DNA of 64,000 nt from Clostridium sp. KNHs214 (GCF_000744935.1 NZ_JQMW01000011.1:1054001-1118000); one strand, 5' to 3'. Numbered from the stretch's first letter, positions 53,950-63,240 are shown. The notes: generated by a model not told the origin, from the sequence alone. Made by a program: numbers and translations.

Positions 53950-54738
53950 CTAAATAAGTCCTCTCTCCACTATATCTGTCACAGCAAATGTAGCTACATC
54001 ATCTGCATATTTTCCTGGTCCAAAACCCGCATCATATCCTAATTCTTTAGCTAATTCATGAGTTATTCTTGGTCCTCCACATATCAAAACTATCTTATCC
54101 CTTAAACCTTCTGCCTCTAAAAGTTCTACAAGATTTGTTAAATTTTGAATGTGTATATTTTTCTGTGTTACTGTTTGAGATACCAAAAGTACATCTGCTT
54201 TTATTTCTATAGCTTTCTTTATGAAATCTTCATTTTCCACTTGACTTCCTAAATTATGTGCTTCTATCATCTGGTATCTTTCAAGTCCATAGTGTCCTGC
54301 ATATCCCTTCATGTTCATTACCGCGTCTATTCCAACGGTATGAGCATCTGTACCAGTGCTAGCACCTAATATTACTATCTTCCTCTTTATATGCTCTCTT
54401 ATATAATCATCCACTTCTTTCATGGACATGGTATCCACTTCTACTGATTGAACGTGGATAGCTTCATAATCTATAGTTTCAACACAACTGCCATAAGCTA
54501 CAAAAAAGGTGAAGTTTTTATCTAAAGGCTTGTGATGAACTATAGAAGGCTCTAACAACCCCATTTTTTTAACTAATTGTTTTGCTGTCTCTACAGCTTT
54601 ATCTCCATCTGGTACTGGTAAAGTAAAGCTTAATTGCACTTTACCATCATTCATAGTATCTCCATATGGCTTAACCTTTGTTAGATCCAGTGTCTTGTCA
54701 AAATCCTTTTTGTCTGTTGAGTATAATCCTGCACTCAT
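53950..54738 (-). CDS. kamE: Lysine 5,6-aminomutase beta subunit
   Basis: 262 residues. Adenosylcobalamin subunit: cobalt-ligand motif in VILGASTGTDAHTVGIDAVM (D-x-H-x-x-G), SQTVTQKNIHIQNL and CGGPRITHELA in the B12 fold. The Lys that binds PLP in the resting enzyme belongs to this subunit. The start overlaps the kamD stop (TAATG). Confidence 0.95.
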   Translation of the reverse strand: MSAGLYSTDKKDFDKTLDLTKVKPYGDTMNDGKVQLSFTLPVPDGDKAVETAKQLVKKMGLLEPSIVHHKPLDKNFTFFVAYGSCVETIDYEAIHVQSVEVDTMSMKEVDDYIREHIKRKIVILGASTGTDAHTVGIDAVMNMKGYAGHYGLERYQMIEAHNLGSQVENEDFIKKAIEIKADVLLVSQTVTQKNIHIQNLTNLVELLEAEGLRDKIVLICGGPRITHELAKELGYDAGFGPGKYADDVATFAVTDIVERGLI

Positions 54739-56294
54739 TATTTTTCACCTCCAAGCATTAGGTCAATAAATGGATTAAAGTACTTGGAATCTTTCTCCAC
54801 AACCCCTTCGCGGCCTTTTCCACCATCTATAGGCCTCTTTATGTTAGCAAATTTACCTTTTTCTATAGTTGTAAATAATCCTTCTTTTTCTATATCCCTT
54901 AAAAGAGTATATGCATTGTTTAGAACCTCGTCTGCTCTCTTTTGAATCATTCCGCCATCCTTAAAGGTAATTTCATTTCCAAAGTCCTTCATGTTATTAA
55001 ATATATATCTTGCATTTTCAATAGATAGTGCTCTGTCCGACATAAATGGAGTGTGAATTGCTTCTGTTAACATTCCAAGCAAGTGAATCTTTTGTCCTGT
55101 CATTATAGTTACCATATTAAATAACGCATCCTGAACTTGACCCTTAAATATATCTCCTGTCATAAATTTAGTTGGAGGCATATACTTTAAAGGTGCTTTA
55201 GGGAATATTTCTCTTGCCATTTGTGCTTGAGCTAATTCATATAAAAAACCATTCTCTAATTCTGGATCCATTTCAAAAGCATGACCTAAGCCTTGTTGCT
55301 CTTCTGGTAGTCCTGCCATTAAAGCAAATTGCTCATTTATTAATTGAGAAGCTAGCACTGTATGAGCTTCCTCTACAGCATCTGAAGTAGTTAAGTAGTT
55401 GTCTTCTCCTGTATTTATAATTACCCCTGCATATCCATTTATAGCTCTTGAGAAAAATTGATCTACTAGAGTTCTCTTCATATTTATATCTCTAAACAAA
55501 ATTCCGTATAAAGCATCATTAAGCATTACATCAAGTCTTTCAAGAGCTCCCATAGCCGCTATTTCTGGCATGCAAAGTCCTGAACAGTAATTACAAAGTC
55601 TTATATATCTATGAAGTTCTTCTCCAACTTCATCTAAAGCCTTTCTCATAAGTCTAAAGTTTTCTTGAGTAGCTACAGTTCCTCCAAAACCTTCAGTGGT
55701 TTCACCATATGGTACATAATCAAGAAGACTTTGACCTGTAGTTCTTATAACAGCAATAACATCCGCACCTTGTCTTGCTGCAGCCACTGCTTGTGTTATA
55801 TCTTCATGTATATTACCTGTAGCAACTATTAAATATAAATAAGGTCCTTGTTTATCGCCAAATTCTTCAAGCTTTGCTTCCCTTTTATTTCTATTTTCTT
55901 TTATTTTCTTTACGTATTTTTTAGCTTCAGAAATTACTGCCATCTTTATTTCAAATTCATCATTCATAGGAAGCTTAGTTAAATCTAATTCTCCTTTAGA
56001 TACTTTCTGAGCTATTTCTTGGGGTGTCAGCTTAGTTTCAACCATAGCATTTCCTATAAAGTTGGCAGCTCCTAATGAAAGTCCATTTCCTTTTTTAATA
56101 TTATCCACTACTACATTTGGAAGTGGCACATTTAATTCATCTACTCCGTCTATTCCTAGAAGTCTGCACACAGTTCTCTCTACAGCTATTGTTGTATGTC
56201 TATCTATAAAATTTTGGGTGTCCTTGGCTATGTTTCTAGCACATTCTCTAGCTTTATTTACAACTTCCCAGTTTAAATTTAATTTACTTTCCAT
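54738..56294 (-). CDS. kamD: Lysine 5,6-aminomutase alpha subunit
   Basis: 518 residues from ATG 56294, with AGGGGG 6 bases upstream. PLP- and B12-dependent TIM barrel that shifts the terminal amino group of D-lysine or L-beta-lysine to C5. Seen: HEDITQAVAAARQGADVIAV, RTTGQSLLDYVPYGETTEGF, LCNYCSGLCMPEIAAMGALE, QALFNMVTI-type helices. Overlaps the kamC stop by 11 bases. Confidence 0.95.
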   Translation of the reverse strand: MESKLNLNWEVVNKARECARNIAKDTQNFIDRHTTIAVERTVCRLLGIDGVDELNVPLPNVVVDNIKKGNGLSLGAANFIGNAMVETKLTPQEIAQKVSKGELDLTKLPMNDEFEIKMAVISEAKKYVKKIKENRNKREAKLEEFGDKQGPYLYLIVATGNIHEDITQAVAAARQGADVIAVIRTTGQSLLDYVPYGETTEGFGGTVATQENFRLMRKALDEVGEELHRYIRLCNYCSGLCMPEIAAMGALERLDVMLNDALYGILFRDINMKRTLVDQFFSRAINGYAGVIINTGEDNYLTTSDAVEEAHTVLASQLINEQFALMAGLPEEQQGLGHAFEMDPELENGFLYELAQAQMAREIFPKAPLKYMPPTKFMTGDIFKGQVQDALFNMVTIMTGQKIHLLGMLTEAIHTPFMSDRALSIENARYIFNNMKDFGNEITFKDGGMIQKRADEVLNNAYTLLRDIEKEGLFTTIEKGKFANIKRPIDGGKGREGVVEKDSKYFNPFIDLMLGGEK

Positions 56295-57765
56295 GGTCAT
56301 CCCCCTTTGCATAAAATTCTTTTATGATGTCCACTATACCCTCTTCGATTCCAAGAAGCGTAGCTATATTTAAGGCATCCTTAGGCACTTTATTTTTTCT
56401 AGATACCCTCTCCAATCTATAGTCCATATGCTCTTGAATTATCTCTACAGATGCCCTTTTATTTAAATCTATTTTTCTTTTCAAAATTTCAAAATTAACA
56501 TTTTTAAGTCCCACAACTTGGTAGTGAACCATTCCCTTTTCAACTACCCCATCATAGTGAGTAGATATTAATGTTACTGAATTAAATTTATTTAAATATC
56601 TGCATAGAGCTTTTACAAGATAACACCCTTCTTTGGGATTTGTACCCCTTGCAAACTCATCCAAAACAATAAATCCCTGCCATCTCTTAGCGCATTCCAT
56701 AACAGAATTAAGTTTAATTATCTCCGCACCAAAAGTACTTAATCCCTTAGATATAGATTGCATATCATCTGATATAAATCCTATAAAGTCAATGTTTGGA
56801 ATAATAGCCTCTTCACAAAATACAAAAAAACCCATATTGCCTAAAAAAACATTCAAAACAGCTGTTTTCAATGTTACACTCTTTCCCCCCATATTTGCTC
56901 CAGTTATAATGGATACCCCTTCCCTTAAATCTACACTTATAGGGGTAAACTCCTTGCCTTTTCTTTCTAGTAATTCTTCTATTTGAGGGTTTACTGCATT
57001 TTTTAAGCATATTCGCATATCATCACATATACATGGTTTTATTCCTCTATATTTTATTGACATTTTCCCCTTAGCCATCAATAAATCTAGTGCTCCAATA
57101 ATGTGAATATCCTTATCTAGCTTTTCCGTATATGAAGCTAATTTTTTTGTTAATTCCTTTCTTATTTTAAATTCTTCCTTATCCTCTAAAACTACATAAT
57201 TCAGACGTTCTTCTTTCAATATTTTTATTTTTTCTTCGTCCATCTCTATTAATATTCGCTCTTCTAAAGCTCTTTTCTTTTCTCTTATTTCTTTTAAATT
57301 ATAAGAATACGCATCATAAATGTAAAAAGTAGGCATTTTTTTATTTTCCGGATCTAGTAATTTAAACGCATCATTTAATTCCTCTAAACAAAGCTCAGAT
57401 ATATCTAAATGTAAATTATTCATAGCATCTATAATTTCATTAACTAAACTGCAAAAACTTTTAATTTCAAAGAGTTCCACATCATCTAGAGCATTTAGTT
57501 CTTTACATCTTTTTATAGAATTTCTTATGTCCTTTACCTTACAAAAGGCGCATTCAATTTTTCCGTATTCAAACTCATGCTCTTTTAAGCTATTAGTTAC
57601 TTTTTCCAAATTACCTAATTCATGTATAAGCTTATCTTTATCTTTTCTAAGGAAAGGTTTTAAATTCTTCTTTTTATCTCTTCCATAACAAGTCATTACA
57701 TTTAGCTCATCCATTATAAATTCAAATCCCACTTGAGCCTTTTGATTTTCATCTAAAAATCTCAT
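56284..57765 (-). CDS. kamC: MutS-related ATPase KamC, aminomutase reactivase
   Basis: 493 residues. The C-terminal half is the MutS domain V ATPase: Walker A TGANMGGKSVTLKT, Walker B FIVLDEFARGTNPKEG, ISTHYDG. The N-terminal half is helical and lacks the mismatch-binding domain. In lysine-fermentation clusters this gene lies between kamB and kamD and is thought to reactivate the B12 enzyme. The role is known by context rather than seen in sequence. Confidence 0.8.
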   Translation of the reverse strand: MRFLDENQKAQVGFEFIMDELNVMTCYGRDKKKNLKPFLRKDKDKLIHELGNLEKVTNSLKEHEFEYGKIECAFCKVKDIRNSIKRCKELNALDDVELFEIKSFCSLVNEIIDAMNNLHLDISELCLEELNDAFKLLDPENKKMPTFYIYDAYSYNLKEIREKKRALEERILIEMDEEKIKILKEERLNYVVLEDKEEFKIRKELTKKLASYTEKLDKDIHIIGALDLLMAKGKMSIKYRGIKPCICDDMRICLKNAVNPQIEELLERKGKEFTPISVDLREGVSIITGANMGGKSVTLKTAVLNVFLGNMGFFVFCEEAIIPNIDFIGFISDDMQSISKGLSTFGAEIIKLNSVMECAKRWQGFIVLDEFARGTNPKEGCYLVKALCRYLNKFNSVTLISTHYDGVVEKGMVHYQVVGLKNVNFEILKRKIDLNKRASVEIIQEHMDYRLERVSRKNKVPKDALNIATLLGIEEGIVDIIKEFYAKGDDHGK

Positions 57766-58794
57766 TTAATCGCCTCCCATTACGTCTATTACTGGTATAC
57801 TTACTTTCCTTCTTATTTTTTCTATAAATTCCTCTCTAGGAAATTCATATCCATAAGGAGACGTAGGGTTTACAGTTACACATATTACATTTATAGTGTT
57901 TATACCTTTTATTTTTCCCCCTAGTTTTTTAAATTTATGTAGAGTATCTTTTTTTATAAATATTTTCGTACCATCCTCTACCAATATAGTTTTATCTTTA
58001 ATTTTATCTGGATATTTACAAATATCCTCTAAAAATTTATCTGAAAGAATTCCCTTTACTACAATATATTTTGAATTTCCCCCTAATTTGTCTATCAGCA
58101 ACTTAGCTCCTTCTAAAGCCATTAAAACATCTATATTTTCTATACTTCCATCCCCATTTATTATTCCCAACTTATAATTTTCATATATTAAATTTGCCTT
58201 TTTCTTTATCTCTTCATCTTTTATGCCCTCTATTGATAAATTTTTCAGTGTGCTCACCGTACTGTCCACTACTTTGTTCATGTCTCTATCTAATGCTGCT
58301 CCTGTAGACAATATGGCAGCTTCCGTAATTATAGGACATGCACTACTTTTTCTGCTTATCGCACCATCTACTAAAACAATCTTACAGCCAAATTCTAAAA
58401 GTTTATGACATACGTATGATATATATACATTTATTGAAGGCCCTCCCAATTCTATATATCCGTCACTTAACGCTCTAACTATTATAACCTCTCCCATGGG
58501 CGTACTTATGCCCGTGGTATAAATTATTTCCCTTGTTATATCCCCATTTGATAGACACTGTTTTGCCGTGGCAATCAATGTGCCTTTTTCTACATATATT
58601 TTAGGCTTTTCCGTACTTGTAACCCTATCTACTTCTTCTCCATCTCTTCCTATGGAAGTAAGTCCAAGGGAGATCTTCCCCCTTGAACTATTTATTAAAT
58701 GATTTAATACAGTAGTTTTGCCTACATTTTTATCCATACCTATTATGGATAAACTGTTGTATTTATCTACAACATCTAGTAGACTAATCTTCAT
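57766..58794 (-). CDS. kamB: KamB, aminomutase reactivase partner
   Basis: 342 residues. P-loop in SIIGMDKNVGKTTVLNHLIN, then GKISLGLTSIGRDGEEVDR, LVDGAISRKSSACPIITEAA, and a C-terminal VICVTVNPTSPYGYEFPR. It looks like a nucleotide-binding protein. It pairs with KamC in the conserved order kamA-kamB-kamC-kamD. The start overlaps the kamA stop by 11 bases. Confidence 0.8.
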   Translation of the reverse strand: MKISLLDVVDKYNSLSIIGMDKNVGKTTVLNHLINSSRGKISLGLTSIGRDGEEVDRVTSTEKPKIYVEKGTLIATAKQCLSNGDITREIIYTTGISTPMGEVIIVRALSDGYIELGGPSINVYISYVCHKLLEFGCKIVLVDGAISRKSSACPIITEAAILSTGAALDRDMNKVVDSTVSTLKNLSIEGIKDEEIKKKANLIYENYKLGIINGDGSIENIDVLMALEGAKLLIDKLGGNSKYIVVKGILSDKFLEDICKYPDKIKDKTILVEDGTKIFIKKDTLHKFKKLGGKIKGINTINVICVTVNPTSPYGYEFPREEFIEKIRRKVSIPVIDVMGGD

Positions 58795-60043
58795 TATGTT
58801 TCCCTCTTAAATTTCTCTCAAGTCCTACAGGTTCCAATGACATTTTTTCGTCTTTTATAAGTGAAGCAACGCCTATAAGTTTATCTTTTCTCTTTTTCTC
58901 ACACACTTCACAATGACATTCTGAATGATAGTTTTGTGGTTCCTTGTAGGTAGTTATAACACCTTCAAAATTTCTAAGAATAACTCTATTTTCTCCTTGA
59001 GATACTACGTAGTTTGGCATTACAGGTATTTTACCACCACCACCAGGAGCATCTACTACAAAAGTAGGAACGCAGAAGCCTGATGTATGTCCTCTTAAAC
59101 CTTCCATTATCTCTATGCCCTTAGCCACTGAAGTCCTAAAATGTTCAAGACCCATGGATAAGTCACATTGATAAATATAGTAAGGTCTTACTCTTATTTT
59201 TACCAGTTCATGAACTAGCTCTCTCATTACATGCACGCAATCGTTTACGCCTTTTAATAGAACTGATTGATTTCCAAGAGGCACCCCTGCATCTGCAAGT
59301 TTTGCACAAGCTCTTTTTGAATCCTCTGTTATTTCATTTGGATGGTTAAAATGAGTATTTAACCAAACCGGATGATATTTTTTAAGCATATTTACAAGAT
59401 CGTCTGTAATCCTCATAGGAAGAACTACAGGTGCTCTTGAACCTATTCTTACTATTTCCACGTGAGGTATTGCTCTTAATTTCTTTATTATGTATTCCAA
59501 AACATCATCAGAAACTAAAAGAGCATCTCCACCGGATAATAAAACATCTCTTACAGAAGGTGTATTGGCTATATATTCTATAGCTTTATCTATTTGCTCC
59601 ATTGGAAGAGATTTATCATTATGCCCTGCAAATCTTCTTCTTGTACAATGTCTACAATACATAGAACATTGGTCAGTTATTAAAAAAAGTACTCTGTCTG
59701 GATATCTATGTGTTATACCAGGCACTGGTGAATCTGTGTCTTCATGTAACGGGTCAAGTAAATCAGCCTCTGATTTATGCACTTCTAAAGCTGTTGGAAT
59801 TGCTTCTTTTCTTATAGGGTCAAAAGGATCATTAATGTCAATTAAGGATAGGTAATATGGAGTTATTGCCATTCTTAAAGTGTTTGTACAAGTTCTTACT
59901 CCTTCCTCTTCTTCTGCAGTAAGAGGTATATATTTCTTAAGTTCCTCAACGTCTTCTATTCTATTCTTAACTTGCCACTTCCAGTCATACCATTCCTGGT
60001 CACTTACATTCGGAAATAATTCCTGCCTTCGATTTACCTTCAA
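58784..60043 (-). CDS. kamA: Lysine 2,3-aminomutase
   Basis: 419 residues from TTG 60043 (GGGGGG 7 bases upstream). Radical SAM/PLP enzyme making beta-lysine. Seen: radical SAM C-x-x-x-C-x-x-C in CSMYCRHCTRRRFAG, LLSGGDALLVSDDVLEYI, LNTHFNHPNEI, PLP Lys in DAPGGGGKIPVMPNYV, and the C-terminal zinc Cys residues (SECHCEVCEKKRK). First enzyme of the pathway. Confidence 0.96.
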   Translation of the reverse strand: MKVNRRQELFPNVSDQEWYDWKWQVKNRIEDVEELKKYIPLTAEEEEGVRTCTNTLRMAITPYYLSLIDINDPFDPIRKEAIPTALEVHKSEADLLDPLHEDTDSPVPGITHRYPDRVLFLITDQCSMYCRHCTRRRFAGHNDKSLPMEQIDKAIEYIANTPSVRDVLLSGGDALLVSDDVLEYIIKKLRAIPHVEIVRIGSRAPVVLPMRITDDLVNMLKKYHPVWLNTHFNHPNEITEDSKRACAKLADAGVPLGNQSVLLKGVNDCVHVMRELVHELVKIRVRPYYIYQCDLSMGLEHFRTSVAKGIEIMEGLRGHTSGFCVPTFVVDAPGGGGKIPVMPNYVVSQGENRVILRNFEGVITTYKEPQNYHSECHCEVCEKKRKDKLIGVASLIKDEKMSLEPVGLERNLRGKHNED

Positions 60044-60145
60044 GATAATTCCCCCCATTTATTACTTTATTACTTTTTTGCAACATTCCCCGTTTTTATG
60101 ATTAGTTATAAAATATCCCTCTTGCCTAGGAAACTAGCTAATATT

Positions 60146-61180
60146 TTAGATATATCTTTCTTCAAATATTTTTCTTAAAGTTTCACTTTCTCTTAATTCT
60201 TGTAATGTTATCTCTGCATGATCTTTAGTATATCCATTTCCTACTATCATGGTAACGTCTTTTCCTACACCTTCTGCTCCAAGTGCCGCTTTTGTAAAGC
60301 TTGTAGCCATTGAGAAAAAGTAAACTACCCCATTATCTCTAACTGGTAATATACAGGACATTTCAGTGTTTGGTATATTTACACAGCTTATAGATATATC
60401 TACTTCTTTTCCTTTGTTAGCTTCCAACGTTTTATTTAAAACAGCCATTGGTTCTTGTGCACTAGTTACTATAGCTTTATGGCAGAATCCCCATTTTATT
60501 AGATTATCAGCTTGTGCTTGTTTTCTTACCATAGCTATTACATTACCAGTTGGTCCAACTCTCTTTTTAGCTTCATAGCAACAAAGCATGCCTGATTTTC
60601 CAGCAGCTCCTAATACTAAAACACTATCTCCTGGTTTAACTAATTTTGCAGTTTGAGCTGGTGCTCCTGCTACGTCTAATGCAGCAAGTGCAAGGTTTTC
60701 TGGCATATCATCTGGAAGTTTTGCATATATTCCACTTTCAAACAATATTGCTTGGCCTTTTATGTCCACTCTATCTATTTCTGGTTTAACATCCAATATC
60801 TCTTCTATTTTTAAAGGTGTTAGTGATAGTGAAACTAGAGAAGCTATTTTATCCCCAACTTTTAAATCTCTGTCTTTTAAATCTTCTCCTATTTTAGCAA
60901 CTGTTCCTATAAACATTCCGCCTGATCCAGTTACAGGGTTTTGCTGTTTTCCTCTTTCACCTACTATTTCCATTATTTTTGCTTTGATTTTTTCTATGTT
61001 TCCGCCTGCTTCTTCTTCAATTTGCGTAAAGCTTGCTGAGTCTATGTTTAACGATTGGACGTCTACCAATATTTCATTGCTATATATTTCCATATTATTG
61101 TCGATTTTATAAGCCGCTTGAGTTAACACTCCTTGTGGCTCAAGTACTCTGTGAGAACCGTATTTACATCCTTTTTTCAT
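60146..61180 (-). CDS. kdd: L-erythro-3,5-diaminohexanoate dehydrogenase
   Basis: 344 residues. Oxidises 3,5-diaminohexanoate to 5-amino-3-oxohexanoate with NAD(P). GCKYGSHRVLEPQGVLTQAA at the N-terminus and VLVLGAAGKSGMLCCYEAKK (Rossmann G-x-x-G-x-x-G variant) mark the family. GGGGG precedes the ATG. Confidence 0.93.
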   Translation of the reverse strand: MKKGCKYGSHRVLEPQGVLTQAAYKIDNNMEIYSNEILVDVQSLNIDSASFTQIEEEAGGNIEKIKAKIMEIVGERGKQQNPVTGSGGMFIGTVAKIGEDLKDRDLKVGDKIASLVSLSLTPLKIEEILDVKPEIDRVDIKGQAILFESGIYAKLPDDMPENLALAALDVAGAPAQTAKLVKPGDSVLVLGAAGKSGMLCCYEAKKRVGPTGNVIAMVRKQAQADNLIKWGFCHKAIVTSAQEPMAVLNKTLEANKGKEVDISISCVNIPNTEMSCILPVRDNGVVYFFSMATSFTKAALGAEGVGKDVTMIVGNGYTKDHAEITLQELRESETLRKIFEERYI

Positions 61181-61193
61181 AATAAATCCCCCT

Positions 61194-62015
61194 TTATTTT
61201 TTTAATCCTAATATTTCTCTTGCCTCATTTGGTGTAGCTATTTCTCTTCCAAATTCTTTAGCAAGTCTAACTGCTTTTTCTACAAGTTCTGCATTAGATT
61301 TAGCAAGTACTCCCTTTGATAAATAAATATTATCCTCATATCCAACTCTTACATGACCACCCATTAATATAGCCATAACTGCCATAGGAAATTGATTTCT
61401 ACCTATGCCAGACACTGTAAATGTAGATCCTTCTGGTATACTGCCTGCCATAAATACAAGATCTCTTGGTTCTGCACTTATGCCCCCATTAACTCCCATA
61501 ACAAAATTAAAATGCATTGGAGTCTTTATATATCCTTTTTTGCAAAGTCTTTTAGCCATGTCTATCATGCCTTTATCAAAAACCTCTACCTCTGGTTTTA
61601 TTCCTAGAGCTATCATTTTTTCACCAAATTCTTTTATAGTGTTTTCAGTATTTACAAATATATCGTCTCCACCAAAATTACATGTACCACAATCTAATGT
61701 AGCCATTTCTGGATTTAACTCTGTAGGTTGAAGTCTTTCAGCATTTGTCATGCCTACAGCTCCTCCAGTAGATGGCTGTACAATTACATCTGGGCATCTT
61801 TTCTTAATTTCATCTATGCATGCTTTAAATCTTTCTTTTGATTGAGTTGGTGTGCCGTCATCCTCTCTAACATGCAAATGTATTATACTTGCTCCTGCTT
61901 TATAAGCCTTTTCCGCTTCATCTCCTATTTCCTGCACAGTATAAGGTACTGCAGGATTGTGTTCCTTTGTGACTTCTGCCCCGCATATAGCTGCCGTTAT
62001 TATAAGTTTTTCCAA
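61194..62015 (-). CDS. kce: 3-keto-5-aminohexanoate cleavage enzyme
   Basis: About 273 residues. Zn-dependent BKACE-family TIM barrel that, with acetyl-CoA, splits 3-keto-5-aminohexanoate into acetoacetate and 3-aminobutyryl-CoA. Seen: LIITAAICGAEVTKE, IIHLHVREDDGTPT (zinc His pair), PEMATLDCGTCNFGGDDIFV, VMAILMGGHVRVGYEDNIYL. TTG 62015 is preferred: GGGGGTG lies 6 bases before it. Confidence 0.94.
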   Translation of the reverse strand: MEKLIITAAICGAEVTKEHNPAVPYTVQEIGDEAEKAYKAGASIIHLHVREDDGTPTQSKERFKACIDEIKKRCPDVIVQPSTGGAVGMTNAERLQPTELNPEMATLDCGTCNFGGDDIFVNTENTIKEFGEKMIALGIKPEVEVFDKGMIDMAKRLCKKGYIKTPMHFNFVMGVNGGISAEPRDLVFMAGSIPEGSTFTVSGIGRNQFPMAVMAILMGGHVRVGYEDNIYLSKGVLAKSNAELVEKAVRLAKEFGREIATPNEAREILGLKK

Positions 62016-62138
62016 TGTATACACCCCCAAATTAGTGGGCTAGTGGCTAGTGGGCCAGTTGGCTAGTATAAAGCTTAACCTTCTAGCTAATTACTACACT
62101 GGTATACTAGCTTACTAGCATATTATTATATTATTTTT

Positions 62139-62519
62139 TTACTTTCTTTGTTTGTCTTTTGGAACTACACAAGTTCCGCTAGCTTTACATACCACTATAG
62201 GCTCTTCTAGAACCTCTGCTGCTGAATCATTTAAATCTGTTCTTGGTATTATAACCTTTCTTGCTTCAAAAACCATTTTCCTTGATGTGTTTCCCTCACT
62301 TACTATTTCTCCCTCTGCTTCTATATAGTCTCCTGCATAAACTGGTGCTAAAAATTCTACACTGTCGTAAGCTCTAAATAACCCTTCGTCTCCATCATGT
62401 CTTATTAAAAGTTCTGTAGCCACATCTCCGAAAAGCTGCAACATTCTTGCTCCATCTACTAGATTTCCACCATAGTGAGCATCATGACTGCTCATTCTCA
62501 TTCTTATTAAAGCTTTCAT
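62139..62519 (-). CDS. kal: 3-aminobutyryl-CoA ammonia lyase
   Basis: 126 residues, hot-dog fold. Removes ammonia from L-3-aminobutyryl-CoA to give crotonyl-CoA, which feeds butyrate formation. [20 protein letters not shown] and [20 protein letters not shown] match the family. GGGGGT precedes the ATG. First gene of the operon, behind the riboswitch-like leader. Confidence 0.93.
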   Translation of the reverse strand: MKALIRMRMSSHDAHYGGNLVDGARMLQLFGDVATELLIRHDGDEGLFRAYDSVEFLAPVYAGDYIEAEGEIVSEGNTSRKMVFEARKVIIPRTDLNDSAAEVLEEPIVVCKASGTCVVPKDKQRK

Positions 62520-62550
62520 TTACATACCCCCAACAAACATTTTATTAGCA

Positions 62551-62621
62551 CTAAAAATATAAAGAGCTATTTATGCAATGAAAAGATTTATTATATCCCT
62601 TTCATTACATAAATAGCTCTT
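62551..62621 (-). terminator. Leader terminator (expression platform)
   Basis: The 22-base arms 62600-62621 and 62562-62583 pair with one mismatch, followed on the minus strand by TATATTTTTA. Its first arm includes the bases that also pair with the 5' strand of aptamer helix P1. Confidence 0.85.
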
Positions 62622-62785
62622 CACAACAAAGGTCATGACAATTAAAAAGTATTTACACTTCTTAACCAAAGGTATACTCAAGAACAAATAAACCCTTTCG
62701 GCAGGTAAACCCTTCACTCTTAACTTTGGAGGTTCTTCTCCTTAACATTTAAAAATTACCGTAAACCCGCTCCTCTATTTATGTA
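62606..62785 (-). promoter_or_regulatory. Lysine riboswitch (L box) leader
   Basis: Read on the minus strand: TACATAAATAG (62785-62775) then AGGAGCGGGT, GGTAA, a GGAG/CCTCC hairpin, AGAGTGAAGGGTTTACC, the conserved TGCCGAAAGG, CCTTTGGTTAAG, an AAGT/ACTT hairpin, and CTATTTATGTA (62616-62606) closing P1 with 11 perfect pairs. GCGGGT/ACCTGC and AAAGG/CCTTT place the core helices as in known lysine aptamers (GAGGNGCG, GAAGGG, GCCGAAG, CTTTGG). P1 formation and the terminator exclude each other, so binding should turn the operon on. Confidence 0.8.
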
Positions 62786-62819
62786 CATTTTTTAAGTTTG
62801 TTTTTTAATTCACAATATT

Positions 62820-62848
62820 ATTATAATATTACTACTTCCGCTAGTCAA
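62820..62848 (-). promoter_or_regulatory. Lysine operon promoter
   Basis: On the minus strand TTGACT, 17 bases, TATAAT, ending about 35 bases before the aptamer. This is a near-consensus vegetative promoter. Confidence 0.85.
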
Positions 62849-62913
62849 TATATTTTTCAGAAAATTAAAATGTTTGCTATTATTTAGAAAACATTAACTA
62901 TTAAATAAAACAA

Positions 62914-62946
62914 GGGATATAAGCACATGTATTATACTTATATCCC
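62914..62946 (-). terminator. Terminator after the small gene at 63067
   Basis: GGGATATAAG (62914-62923) pairs perfectly with CTTATATCCC (62937-62946). TTGTTTTATTT follows on the minus strand. Confidence 0.75.
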
Positions 62947-62975
62947 ATATTTATATATCACTATAATTATTTATT

Positions 62976-63049
62976 TTAGGCACATTCAAATAAATAATAA
63001 TTCAGTATGCTAGTATATTTGGCTTGTTATTTATTTTCATGTACCTTAG
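62976..63049 (+). repeat. Dispersed inverted-repeat element, copy F (internally deleted)
   Basis: Keeps both ends (TTAGGCACATTCAAATAAAT and TATTTTCATGTACCTTA) and the first 45 bases but lacks about 85 bases of the centre. This shape is usual in internally deleted non-autonomous elements. Confidence 0.85.
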
Positions 63050-63066
63050 TATTTTATATTTTAAAA

Positions 63067-63240
63067 TTATTCTCTTCTCATTCTTTTTTCATTGGTACTT
63101 TCTTTTTTACCTAATTTTTTTGATTCACCATTTGCTCCTATTTCTTTTGACATTTCAACTTCCATGTCTCTCATTTCTGACTTTGTTTTTGGATTCATCT
63201 TTTTGTTATCCTTATTATTTTTATTATTTTTATGTGCCAT
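63067..63240 (-). CDS. 57-residue hydrophilic protein with hairpin-spaced ribosome site
   Basis: Starts MAHKNNKNNKDNKKMNPKTK and continues with SEMRDMEVEMSKEIG and a basic end. Very rich in Lys, Asn and Glu, with no hydrophobic segment; it could be spore- or nucleic-acid-associated, but the family is unknown. A perfect 9-bp hairpin (63248-63256 with 63272-63280) lies between GGAGG (63284-63288) and the ATG at 63240. Folding it brings the two to about 9 bases. Confidence 0.5.
   Translation of the reverse strand: MAHKNNKNNKDNKKMNPKTKSEMRDMEVEMSKEIGANGESKKLGKKESTNEKRMRRE

Noticed and set aside
62520-62820. Glycine, THF or c-di-GMP riboswitch
   Set aside because: The conserved cores of those classes are absent, while the L-box helices and GCCGAA are present and fit the lysine operon.
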